From DAOMFM01 sp035429825 (GTDB taxonomy: Bacteria > Acidobacteriota > Blastocatellia > UBA7656 > JADIYM01), in assembly GCA_044224215.1 (NCBI GenBank), contig JBGAKX010000002.1, forward strand, positions 1-64,000: 64,000 nt of DNA, in the 5' to 3' direction. Position numbers and translations under genes: made by a program. The notes under the pieces were generated by a model. It worked only from the letters and a program-made list of their open reading frames with translations. It searched no databases and was not told the origin of the DNA. Below are positions 1 through 6,491 of this stretch, in pieces. Each line of letters opens with the position of its first letter. Positions within the stretch are counted from its first letter, which is position 1.

Positions 1-87
1 CTAGCGATTGAACCGGAGCGCGCGCAGCGGAGATTGGCTGATACATTCACGGCCGTCGCGCGCGCCCGGTTAATCTGCGCGTTGGAC
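1..87 (+). repeat. attC site 1 (5' end cut by window edge)
   Basis: The 5' arm starts at CTAGCGATTG and the 3' core is GTTGGAC at 81-87. The arms pair through ATT/AAT, AACCGG/CCGGTT and GCGCGCGC. An extra G and an extra A stay unpaired on the 5' arm, as expected for attC extrahelical bases. The first core heptamer lies just outside the window. Confidence 0.85.
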
Positions 88-137
88 GGCTTTCGCTCAG
101 ACCGGATCCCTCGGCGCTTCAAGTAGGTTTCCGTGCG

Positions 138-644
138 TTGCAAGGTCAAATGACTAGGTCCGAATCAGCCAATCTTCAATCCGCCCTTGATAGCCTGCGA
201 GGGTACATTGACGCAGCGAGTTCTGTGCTTTCGGGTGGGGACGAATCGCTATGGCTCGATACATTTTGCTACGACACGAACGACGAACTGCTCTCCGTAC
301 TTAAGCAGTCCTATCCGTCGATCGAGTTCAACGAGGAATCTTTCCAAGAACGCACCGCCGACAACTTCACCAGATCAATTCAGTCGCTCATTCGCACTAT
401 GGATCACGACTGGAGCCTAGCAAGTACCCCTCAAACAAGCGTGATTCTAGGCGGTATCGTGAACGCGCTTCAGCAAGACATCCTTTCCCGGATCAATGAC
501 GTGATCGACACCAAGAATTCGACCATACTGCGTCTTTGCGACAACTACCAGACAATGATGCCGCACTGGGGTGACTTCTTATTCGTCTTGAGGAACTCAA
601 GGTCCAACCGAGTGATGGTTGTTTGCGGTGGCACTGAAGATTAG
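138..644 (+). CDS. Hypothetical cassette protein
   Basis: This is a soluble protein of about 168 residues with no family I recognise. It is acidic in its N-terminal half (WLDTFCYDTNDELL) and helix-rich, and I see no signal peptide or membrane segment. The first start is at 138; a second Met four codons later (150) is equally possible and neither has a strong ribosome binding site. It is the only gene between attC 1 and attC 2 and ends 10 bp before the next attC core, so it fits one complete cassette. The function is unknown. Confidence 0.6.
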   Translation: MQGQMTRSESANLQSALDSLRGYIDAASSVLSGGDESLWLDTFCYDTNDELLSVLKQSYPSIEFNEESFQERTADNFTRSIQSLIRTMDHDWSLASTPQTSVILGGIVNALQQDILSRINDVIDTKNSTILRLCDNYQTMMPHWGDFLFVLRNSRSNRVMVVCGGTED

Positions 645-653
645 CCACACGCC

Positions 654-749
654 GTCCAACTAGCGGTTCCAGCGGAGCGCTCGCCGCAGACTTTGAACGT
701 AGCTAGAATTTGGTAGCGGCTTCGCGCCCGCTGAACCTGATCGTTCGGT
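654..749 (+). repeat. attC site 2
   Basis: Cores are GTCCAAC (654-660) and GTTCGGT (743-749). The 5' arm TAGCGGTTCCAGCGGAGCGC pairs with the 3' arm GCGCCCGCTGAACCTGATC. The interior (around TTTGAACGTAGCTAGAATTT) differs from most sites but recurs in attC 28 near 23250. Confidence 0.8.
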
Positions 750-768
750 GCTATCCCGGAGACTCACG

Positions 769-1308
769 GTGAACGTACAGAGCATTCCACTGCCATTCCG
801 TTCTCACTTTAGACTGTTGTCCTCAGGTGACTTGGCCTATTTCCCGAGACCTCTCGCTAAGCAGGGGTACTTGGTCAACGACTCCGAGATGGAACAACGC
901 CTCCTCAAGGCGCTGCGGTGGGCCGATTTCCTCAATCTTGCATGGTTCGTACTGTGCGTTGCTACATTGTCGCTTGCTTTTCCGGAACCCCCGTTCATCC
1001 CAGCACTTGGCATTGCTTTCGTCGTGGTGGCGGTTGGCTTCTGGGGGTCCGAATGGCTTGCTGTGGCTTCGATACGTCGGAGTTTGCGTACCGTCGTGGA
1101 CGAGCGAACCCTCTTCGCGCGGTACCGATTGGCACGCTTCGGGACAGCTCGTGCGGCATTCCAAACCACATTGGGCTACGCGGCGGCGGCGCTCTTCTTC
1201 ATGTATGCCGCTGGATTGTTGACGGGCTCGTCGTTTCTCATCTTCGCATTCGGTATCATTGCGATCGCGCTTTGTATGCTGATTTTGTGGGCAACCGAGT
1301 CCGACTAA
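769..1308 (+). CDS. Four-helix membrane protein, unknown function
   Basis: The protein has about 179 residues with four hydrophobic segments in its C-terminal two thirds. They form two hairpins separated by a basic cytoplasmic-looking loop rich in Arg (RRSLRTVVDERTLFARYRLARFG). I chose the GTG at 769 because CGGAG lies 7 nt upstream. An in-frame GTG at 748 would overlap the attC core, and an ATG at 889 would leave only the membrane part. It is the sole gene of the cassette between attC 2 and attC 3. I recognise no family. Confidence 0.6.
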   Translation: MNVQSIPLPFRSHFRLLSSGDLAYFPRPLAKQGYLVNDSEMEQRLLKALRWADFLNLAWFVLCVATLSLAFPEPPFIPALGIAFVVVAVGFWGSEWLAVASIRRSLRTVVDERTLFARYRLARFGTARAAFQTTLGYAAAALFFMYAAGLLTGSSFLIFAFGIIAIALCMLILWATESD

Positions 1309-1317
1309 AAACAACGC

Positions 1318-1411
1318 ACCGAACTATCGATTGCAGCGGAGCGCGCGCATCGGGGGTTGATCGGTTGTCCTGACGGTGGCGGCGCGCGCCCGCTGAATCT
1401 TGTCGTTGTGT
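1318..1411 (+). repeat. attC site 3
   Basis: Cores are ACCGAAC (1318-1324) and GTTGTGT (1405-1411). The 5' arm TATCGATTGCAGCGGAGCGC is followed by the array's common interior (GGGGTTGATCGGTTGTCC). The site ends 3 bp before the stop codon of the reversed mazF. Confidence 0.85.
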
Positions 1412-1413
1412 GG

Positions 1414-1749
1414 CTACTGTACGCACGCGTCGAGCAAGCCGAGAACATCTTCGACAAATGGCTGAGGTGCCCGCTCCACGTACTTCGCCCGTCGCATCCG
1501 AAAATCTATCGACTTCACCTGCTCGACCATAACGAAGCCCGTCAGTGACGACGACTCGGGAACTGCAACGTGGAAAGGGAATTCCCTATTCGTGCTTGTC
1601 ACCGGGCAAACGATGGCGAGTCCGGTATGGCGATTGAAGAGGTCATTGGACAAGACCAATGCAGGTCGGCGACCCTTCTGTTCGTGCCCAGCTTGCGGGT
1701 CAAACGACACGGTGATGAAGTCACCCTTCCTGGGCACGTAAGGCTTCAT
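1414..1749 (-). CDS. mazF: MazF/PemK-family mRNA interferase toxin
   Basis: This is a 111-residue MazF/PemK-type endoribonuclease toxin. It begins with the family pattern Y-P-x-G-D (YVPRKGDFITVSFDPQAG), then has GRRPALVLSND with the conserved Arg of the active site, an I-VCPVTST strand and the VMVEQVKSIDF motif. Its length is typical. It directly follows mazE with no gap, so the two are co-transcribed and probably translationally coupled. It lies in the opposite orientation to the attC sites and most cassette genes, so its expression must come from its own promoter upstream of mazE. In the family the toxin cleaves mRNA at short motifs when the labile antitoxin is lost. Confidence 0.9.
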   Translation of the reverse strand: MKPYVPRKGDFITVSFDPQAGHEQKGRRPALVLSNDLFNRHTGLAIVCPVTSTNREFPFHVAVPESSSLTGFVMVEQVKSIDFRMRRAKYVERAPQPFVEDVLGLLDACVQ

Positions 1750-1995
1750 CTACCATTCCTCCTTACCAACGGGCGGACCGATCGAAACCTCTTTGGCCTT
1801 GTAGCCCTTCGGAATGCGGCGCACCAATTCGGCAAGGTCGTACTTGGGTCTGCCAACTTTCTTGACGACGATCTGGTGTTCGCCGACGATGATCTCGACG
1901 TCGTCGCCGACCTCGATGTCAGCGAGTGCAAGGATCTGACGGGGCAACCGCAATCCTTGGCTGTTCCCCCACTTCTGGACTTTGGACAACATCAT
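1750..1995 (-). CDS. mazE: MazE-family antitoxin (AbrB/SpoVT fold)
   Basis: The protein has 81 residues. The N-terminal half is a swapped-hairpin AbrB/MazE DNA-binding domain (KVQKWGNSQGLRLPRQIL, then VGDDVEI). The acidic C-terminal tail is the part that in MazE proteins wraps around and inhibits MazF. The start is the ATG at 1995 with GGAGG about 8 nt upstream; a longer reading frame to 2241 runs back through an attC site and is not credible. MazE-MazF complexes normally repress their own promoter, and a sigma70-like promoter is visible just upstream. Confidence 0.88.
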   Translation of the reverse strand: MMLSKVQKWGNSQGLRLPRQILALADIEVGDDVEIIVGEHQIVVKKVGRPKYDLAELVRRIPKGYKAKEVSIGPPVGKEEW

Positions 1996-2024
1996 CCGAC
2001 AACCTCCGGCGAACGTATAGCCAA

Positions 2025-2054
2025 TGTATAACCTCGCTTCGGCCGCACTGTCAA
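2025..2054 (-). promoter_or_regulatory. Candidate mazEF promoter
   Basis: On the minus strand there is a perfect TTGACA -35 box (2049-2054), an 18-bp spacer and TATACA as -10 (2025-2030), about 30 bp upstream of the mazE start. A second TATAC follows (2014-2018), which could form part of an operator. Position and match are by eye. Confidence 0.5.
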
Positions 2055-2068
2055 ACAGCCGCGGCGCC

Positions 2069-2162
2069 ACACACCTAGCGATTGCAGCGGAGCGCGCGCA
2101 ACGGGGGTTGACGGTGCTACCTTCAGGCCGTCGCGCGCGCCCGGTTAGGCTGCGCGTTAGCC
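2069..2162 (+). repeat. attC site 4
   Basis: The 5' core is altered (ACACACC, 2069-2075, expected ending AAC) and the 3' core is GTTAGCC (2156-2162). The arms TAGCGATTGCAGCGGAGCGC and GCGCGCCCGGTTAGGCTGCGC are otherwise standard. It closes the reversed mazEF cassette. Confidence 0.8.
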
Positions 2163-2245
2163 GGCCCCAGAAAGGCCGTCGCATGTCGCGCAACTGCGCC
2201 AAGATTGATAGGTCACTCGCTAAACGCGTCACCGGAGGCAAGGCA

Positions 2246-2734
2246 ATGAACTACGCAGCTATCCTCGCGCTAACCGCACTTCTGGCCGTTGGCGCGCACC
2301 CCGCATCCGGCCAGGTCGCGTCCGTGCAAACCGACTCGAAGAACGTCGCGCAGGTATGGGAACGGGAAGCGGAGTACTGGCGGTGTGTCAAGGCGGGGGA
2401 TGTGGACTCCTACGTGTCACTCTGGCACGACAAGTTTATCGGGTGGCCCTGCGGGCAGGAGCATCCCATGCGCAAGGCGTCAATCGGTGACTGGGTTCGT
2501 GAGGTGCGTGACAAGCACATCACCGTCTCCTCCGAGCTAACACGCGAAGGTGCCGAGGACTTTGGCAATGTTGTGGTCGTGCACTATCGGTTCACCCGCG
2601 TGGACACCTATCCGGACGGAAAGGTCGAGGGCAAGGGCAAGGTGTCGAAGATCACGCACACATGGATGAAGCAGGGGGGCACGTGGTTGATCATTGGCGG
2701 CATGTGCGGCACGCTGCCAGATAGCGCCAAGTAG
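2246..2734 (+). CDS. Exported NTF2-like/SnoaL-like protein
   Basis: The protein has 162 residues. A signal peptide of about 22 residues (MNYAAILALTALLAVGAHPASG) is followed by a DUF4440/SnoaL-type cone fold. Visible family features are a helical start (VWEREAEYWRCVKAGDVDSY), an early Trp/His segment (SLWHDKFIGWP), and a C-terminal strand-rich half ending in THTWMKQGGTWLIIGG. The start is ATG 2246 with GGAGGC upstream; the upstream extension of the frame is attC sequence. It may be secreted or periplasmic. In this superfamily the pocket can be catalytic or only bind a ligand, so the role is open. Confidence 0.75.
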   Translation: MNYAAILALTALLAVGAHPASGQVASVQTDSKNVAQVWEREAEYWRCVKAGDVDSYVSLWHDKFIGWPCGQEHPMRKASIGDWVREVRDKHITVSSELTREGAEDFGNVVVVHYRFTRVDTYPDGKVEGKGKVSKITHTWMKQGGTWLIIGGMCGTLPDSAK

Positions 2735-2770
2735 CTGCGATGCTAGGGCATAGGTCTGTTGCAGTGGGCC

Positions 2771-2864
2771 GGCTAACTAGCGCATGCAGCGGAGCAGGCG
2801 CAGCGAGATCGCTCCTGTGCCCTTTTGCGCTTTCGCACGCGCCCGCTGCTGCTTGACGTTGGGC
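2771..2864 (+). repeat. attC site 5
   Basis: Cores are GGCTAAC (2771-2777) and GTTGGGC (2858-2864), with arms TAGCGCATGCAGCGGAGC and GCGCCCGCTGCTGCTTGAC. The interior is more diverged than in neighbouring sites. Confidence 0.8.
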
Positions 2865-3069
2865 CGCCACTGCTTTGTTCTCCTTTCAAGGCCTTCGACA
2901 TCCGGCAATGCAGCTCGTTGCTTCCGTTCCACCCAGGCAGGTCTCGGGGTTTCCGTCCGCCAGTCACCCTGGTCCACGGTCAGCGGTGAGATTCCGGCAT
3001 GCTCTGTTGTTCCGACCTTCTATCCTTGAGCCTGGTGTTCCTTCGGGCACAGACAAAGCCTCCGTCCTT
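2865..3069 (+). other. Apparently gene-less cassette interior
   Basis: About 205 bp lie between attC 5 and attC 6. Short frames exist on both strands, but none has a ribosome binding site or recognisable protein character, and they run into the flanking attC sites. Integron arrays are known to carry ORF-less cassettes, so this may be a regulatory or decayed one. Confidence 0.4.
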
Positions 3070-3192
3070 GCCTAACCGCTCGCTCAACCGGACCCCACAG
3101 CCACATGCTTCTGTCCCCCCCCAGCTTTCCGCGCTCACGGCCCCGCTGGTCATTCGGCTGGCGGTGGGTCCGGTTAGCTCCTTTCGTTAGGC
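3070..3192 (+). repeat. attC site 6 (different, longer type)
   Basis: Cores are perfect complements, GCCTAAC (3070-3076) and GTTAGGC (3186-3192). The arms CGCTCGCTCAACCGGACCC and GGGTCCGGTTAGCTCC pair, and the whole is 123 bp. Its sequence is unlike the ~93-bp sites around it, pointing to a cassette recruited from another integron lineage. Confidence 0.85.
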
Positions 3193-3210
3193 CGTATCTC
3201 AGCAGCGCCC

Positions 3211-3456
3211 CATTACCCAGGGACCAATACCCCAATTCAGGTCGGGGATGAAGTCCTCTGGCAAAGAGATAGCCTTGGGACTGTTGTGTTCATCATCAGC
3301 CAGGACCTTTGGCGGGCCGACTTCATCGATGGCAAGGATTGGTACATCGAAAAGTATGGCGAAGGCATTATGGATGAGACTGTTGCGGCGGGCCTTGTTC
3401 TTGAACCGGAGGTTGAGCCTCCCATCGAATTAGCCAGCCGTCCCATGAGTACCTAA
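3211..3456 (+). CDS. Small acidic cassette ORF lacking a canonical start
   Basis: An open frame runs from the 3' core of attC 6 to TAA at 3454-3456. From 3211 it encodes about 81 residues beginning HYPGTNTPIQVGDEV and ending EPPIELASRPMST. It looks like a real small beta-rich protein (VVFIISQDLW, then KDWYIEKYGEGIMDE). No ATG, GTG or TTG precedes the conserved-looking part in this frame, so it either uses a rare start or has lost its start codon. It sits alone between two attC sites of the unusual type. The coordinates mark the protein-like part rather than a proven start. Confidence 0.5.
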   Translation, partial: HYPGTNTPIQVGDEVLWQRDSLGTVVFIISQDLWRADFIDGKDWYIEKYGEGIMDETVAAGLVLEPEVEPPIELASRPMST

Positions 3457-3474
3457 TGAGATTTTTCCTCTGTG

Positions 3475-3573
3475 GCTTAACCACCCGTTCAACCCGGACC
3501 CAACCGTGCGTCTCTTCCGTCATGCTCTAGACGGCCGGTCCACGGTTGGGCCGGTGAACTTCCTCCGTGAGGC
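3475..3573 (+). repeat. attC site 7 (longer type, decayed 3' core)
   Basis: The 5' core is GCTTAAC (3475-3481). The arms CCCGTTCAACCCGGACCC and GGGCCGGTGAACTTCC pair, with a central CAACCGTG/CACGGTTG stem. The 3' core reads GTGAGGC (3567-3573) instead of GTTAGGC. It belongs to the same type as attC 6. Confidence 0.75.
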
Positions 3574-3612
3574 GGCCTAGGAATTGCGCCGAATATTGGA
3601 GAAACTCATTCG

Positions 3613-4596
3613 ATGCCGGACACGATGCAGGCCTATGTGATAAGCGAGCCCGGGGGCCCGGAAAGGCTGGAGCTCAAGGAAATTCTTCGCCCGTCGCCAC
3701 GGGACGGATGGGTCCTGATTAGAAACCGGGCTTTTGGGCTCAACCGTTCAGAATGGTTCACGCGGCGCGGGGAGTCGCCTTCGGTACAGTTCCCGCGTGT
3801 GCTTGGCATCGAGTGTGCCGGTGAAGTCGTCACCGCGTCCGGTTCTAACATGCCGGCTGGACAGCGCGTCGTTGCGATGATGGGGGGAATGGGGCGGCAG
3901 TTCGACGGGTCTTATGCTGAATACGTGCTGGTGCCGCAGCAGAATGTATTTCCAATACAGACACAATTGGAGTGGAAGCGCCTCGCAGCTCTGCCTGAGA
4001 TGCTTCAGACTGTTCACGGTTCACTCCACGTAGGGCTGGAGATTGAGCGGGCGCAGAACATTCTTGTGCGAGGCGCGACTTCGTCCATCGGATTTACGGC
4101 CATCTCGCTGGCCCGATCAGCAGGCCTCGAAGTCACCGCCACCACGCGAAACCCGGCCAAGACCGACGAGCTCAATGCCGCTGGCGCCACCTATGTCATC
4201 GTCGACGACGGAGTGATAGCAGACAAGGCCCGCGCCATCTACCCGGATGGCTATGACCGAGTCCTGGAGCTCATCGGCACTACGACGTTGCTCGATTCTC
4301 TGCAGGCGGCCCGCCAGGGCGGCATCGTCTGTATGACGGGTATCCTCGGCGGAAGCTGGGTCCTGCAGGACTTCCACCCCATGGTCGACGTTCCGACAGG
4401 CGTGAAACTGACCTCATACAGCGGCGAAGCATCCGATATCAAGCTCGCGCAGCTTCAAGAGTATGTGTCTCTTGTGGAGTCCGACGAGCTCATTCTCAAA
4501 CTCGGACCAAGCTTCCATTTTGGGGAACTTCGTAAAGCCCACGCCATGATGGACGAGAACAGAGCGAACGGCAAAATTGTGATCGAAGTGGACTGA
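3613..4596 (+). CDS. Zinc-independent MDR oxidoreductase (quinone reductase-like)
   Basis: This is a 327-residue medium-chain dehydrogenase/reductase. The N-terminal GroES-like half includes the typical GLNRSEWFTRRG and PRVLGIECAGEV segments. The C-terminal Rossmann half has a nucleotide-binding turn VRGATSSIGFTA, slightly degenerate from AxxGxG. The zinc ligands of alcohol dehydrogenases are missing, as in NADPH:quinone reductases. It probably reduces quinones or alpha,beta-unsaturated carbonyls with NADPH. It is the only gene between attC 7 and attC 8 and is unusually long for a cassette. Starts at 3613 and 3625 are both possible. Confidence 0.85.
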   Translation: MPDTMQAYVISEPGGPERLELKEILRPSPRDGWVLIRNRAFGLNRSEWFTRRGESPSVQFPRVLGIECAGEVVTASGSNMPAGQRVVAMMGGMGRQFDGSYAEYVLVPQQNVFPIQTQLEWKRLAALPEMLQTVHGSLHVGLEIERAQNILVRGATSSIGFTAISLARSAGLEVTATTRNPAKTDELNAAGATYVIVDDGVIADKARAIYPDGYDRVLELIGTTTLLDSLQAARQGGIVCMTGILGGSWVLQDFHPMVDVPTGVKLTSYSGEASDIKLAQLQEYVSLVESDELILKLGPSFHFGELRKAHAMMDENRANGKIVIEVD

Positions 4597-4630
4597 CTGC
4601 GATGTCTAGGTTGAATGGTACTGGCTGGCC

Positions 4631-4688
4631 GCCAAGCCAGTAATTCCAGCGGACCGACTTGGGTGACCGCGGAACTCCAACGTTTGGC
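4631..4688 (+). repeat. attC site 8 (short, 58 bp)
   Basis: Cores are GCCAAGC (4631-4637) and GTTTGGC (4682-4688). The arms CAGTAATTCCAGCGGACC and GGTGACCGCGGAACTCCAAC pair. This compact form is close to classical 59-base elements and is unlike the ~93-bp neighbours. Confidence 0.7.
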
Positions 4689-4761
4689 GAGTCGCAGCAG
4701 CGTGTTTCGTCGGATGCAGGGTCTCGACACGCAGAAACGCTCTCGCGTAGGGTGATCTCCG

Positions 4762-5235
4762 ATGACAGCGCGCGCGTACAAGGTGGTCGGGACGATCGGG
4801 TGGTTGGTGGTTCCCTATGTCGCTGCTGCGGTCGGTGCACAGTTTTCAGCGCGGGACTATTACGCGCAGCTGACGCGGCCGGAGTGGGCGCCGCCGGGAT
4901 GGCTATTCGCGCCGGTCTGGACGCTGCTCTACTTGATGATGGGGATCAGTGCTGCGCTGGTATGGCAACGGCAGGGGTTCGACAGGGGACGCGTGGCGCT
5001 TGGGCTCTTCGTGGTGCAGTTGGTGCTCAACGCCGCGTGGTCGTGGATCTTCTTCGGGATGCGCATGCCTGGGGTAGCGCTCGTTGAGATCATTACGCTT
5101 TGGGTGCTCATCGTGGCGACAGTCGTCGCCTTCTGGCGCGCGCGGGTGGTGGCAGGCATGCTGCTGTTCCCGTACCTGGCGTGGGTCAGCTTTGCCGTCA
5201 CGCTCAACTATTCGATCTGGCGGCTGAACAGTTGA
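4762..5235 (+). CDS. tspO: TspO/MBR family membrane protein
   Basis: This is a 157-residue integral membrane protein with five hydrophobic helices. It carries the family signature after the first helix (RPEWAPPGWLFAPVWTLLY) and the later NAAWSWIFFG and LNYSIWRLN motifs, which place aromatic residues around the porphyrin/sterol pocket. TspO proteins bind tetrapyrroles and steroids and act in stress signalling or porphyrin degradation. Length and topology match the family. It is a one-gene cassette between attC 8 and attC 9, with a gap of about 70 bp before the start. Confidence 0.92.
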   Translation: MTARAYKVVGTIGWLVVPYVAAAVGAQFSARDYYAQLTRPEWAPPGWLFAPVWTLLYLMMGISAALVWQRQGFDRGRVALGLFVVQLVLNAAWSWIFFGMRMPGVALVEIITLWVLIVATVVAFWRARVVAGMLLFPYLAWVSFAVTLNYSIWRLNS

Positions 5236-5260
5236 TTCACAAAGGTGCCCCGCGCTCCAC

Positions 5261-5353
5261 GCCGAGCTAGCTGTTGCAGCGGAGCCGGCGCCGCGGAGCG
5301 GATTGGTGGCATTTGCCGCCGTCGCGCCGGCCCGTTGACGTAGCGCGTTCAGC
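5261..5353 (+). repeat. attC site 9
   Basis: Cores are GCCGAGC (5261-5267) and GTTCAGC (5347-5353). The arms carry a variant inner stem GAGCCGGCGCC / CGCCGGCCC. A decayed relative lies at 51868-51931. Confidence 0.8.
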
Positions 5354-5639
5354 GCCTTCGACGGGTACGGACGGCCCTGGCGAGTCGCTTGGGTTTCGTC
5401 GCACTCTTGAACCGCAGCGCAAACTCTGATTAGCGGGGCAGATGCGACCTTGCGTTCACTGTGCTCCACGGTTGGCAGCCTTCCAGCGCTTGGAATCACC
5501 ACGGAGTCACGTCCGCTGGTTGTCGAGCCGCGGCTGCGATACGCTTCGCGGAGACTGTAGGCAAGGCGTAGCGAATCAGCGAAGCATCCGTAGGTCGTAC
5601 TGACATCAACACGATGCAGGTCAACGCAAGGAGGAAACC
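5354..5639 (+). other. Long untranslated leader of a small cassette
   Basis: About 285 bp between attC 9 and the Lys-rich peptide gene show no convincing reading frame on either strand. An inverted repeat around CTTCGCGGAGAC / GTAGCGAATCAGCGAAG (about 5548-5585) may be structural. The region could be the 5' UTR or promoter of the downstream peptide gene. Confidence 0.3.
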
Positions 5640-5732
5640 ATGGCCAAAGGAAAGAGTAGCCAGCGGAAGGAAACCAAGAAACCGAAGAAGGACTCAACCA
5701 AGAAGGCGACAGCGGACACCAAGAAGAAATAG
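5640..5732 (+). CDS. Very small Lys-rich basic peptide (30 residues)
   Basis: The ATG at 5640 is preceded by a strong AAGGAGG with ideal spacing and encodes 30 residues before TAG. About half of the residues are Lys, with Ser, Thr, Asp and Pro making up most of the rest (KETKKPKKDSTKKATADTKKK). It resembles the tails of histone H1-like bacterial proteins and would be disordered and nucleic-acid-binding in character. The strong ribosome binding site and isolation between two attC sites argue that it is expressed. It could instead be a by-product of a low-complexity run. Confidence 0.55.
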   Translation: MAKGKSSQRKETKKPKKDSTKKATADTKKK

Positions 5733-5822
5733 GCATTCAACCGCGTTCCCCGACAGCGGTGCTGAACGCGCTGGGCAGCTGTCCTTACGTAGCAGCGTGG
5801 CCCTGGTTCGTATCGGAACGGC

Positions 5823-5916
5823 GCCGAACTAGCGATTGCAGCGGAGCGCGCGCAGCGGGGCTTGATCGGTTATCCTCTGGTTGATCGCGCGCGCCCGGTT
5901 AATCTGGGCGTTTGGC
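5823..5916 (+). repeat. attC site 10
   Basis: Cores are GCCGAAC (5823-5829) and GTTTGGC (5910-5916), with the consensus arms and the standard interior GGGGCTTGATCGGTTATCC. It is one of the best preserved sites in the window. Confidence 0.9.
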
Positions 5917-6014
5917 GGCTATCGTGCCGTCGCGAGCAATAACGCAGTCCACAAGTCCAAGATCTTGACAGAAGAACGCCACACGAATGCGATGTGTTCT
6001 GACCACGGTTCCAT

Positions 6015-6386
6015 ATGAAGCTCGTTGTTGCGATCATCGCTCTTGTGCTGCTCGCAGCCGGCCCTGCAGCATTGGTCGCGCCCGAATCTGCGGCCACGGC
6101 GTTTGGCATTGAGCTTGACGGTCCGGCGTCGCGTGTCTACCTGTTGGCAACCGCAACACGCGACGCCGCACTCGGCAGCCTTCTCCTCGGCTTGCTCGGC
6201 CTGGGGGTTCGTCGGCGCGTACTCGCGACCTCGCTTTGGTCAATTGCCATTGTGGCGGCCGGCGACGCGTCGAATGTCATCGTTCACGCCACGTCGGAGC
6301 GTTCGCTGGCTTTGGTGACTCATCTCGGTGGGCTGGCTGCGTTGCTCGGCCTCGGTTGGTGGCTCTGGCGCTCAGATGACACATAA
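6015..6386 (+). CDS. DUF4267-like four-helix membrane protein
   Basis: This 123-residue protein has four predicted membrane helices. It starts at ATG 6015 with a hydrophobic segment (VVAIIALVLLAAGPAALVAP) and continues with FGIELDG, a conserved-looking ATRDAALGSLLLGLLGLG helix and HLGGLAALLGLGWWLW. The order and the ATRD motif match small DUF4267-type membrane proteins of unknown function. It is the only gene between attC 10 and attC 11. Confidence 0.7.
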   Translation: MKLVVAIIALVLLAAGPAALVAPESAATAFGIELDGPASRVYLLATATRDAALGSLLLGLLGLGVRRRVLATSLWSIAIVAAGDASNVIVHATSERSLALVTHLGGLAALLGLGWWLWRSDDT

Positions 6387-6408
6387 CATCGACCCTTCAA
6401 TCAACGCC

Positions 6409-6461
6409 GCCGAACTAGCGATTGCAACGAAGCGCACGCCCGCTCAGTCAGCGCGTTCGGC
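6409..6461 (+). repeat. attC site 11 (53 bp, central stem deleted)
   Basis: Cores are perfectly complementary, GCCGAAC (6409-6415) and GTTCGGC (6455-6461). The 5' arm TAGCGATTGCAACGAAGCGC is followed directly by a shortened 3' arm CCCGCTCAGTCAGCGC; the usual 40-bp interior is missing. Confidence 0.8.
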
Positions 6462-6491
6462 CGCTCGCCGCGTAGGACTGCGAATACAGCT

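Noticed and set aside
1750..2241. 163-residue form of the MazE antitoxin
   Set aside because: The N-terminal extension is translated attC sequence; the ATG at 1995 has a good ribosome binding site and gives the family length.
2773..2977. Minus-strand frames near 2.8-3.0 kb as a gene
   Set aside because: Low-complexity Arg/Ser sequence that runs across an attC site, no ribosome binding site, no homology by eye.
4903..5736. 277-residue minus-strand frame opposite tspO
   Set aside because: Shadow of the high-GC tspO gene and an attC site, rich in Arg, Pro and Ser with no domain.
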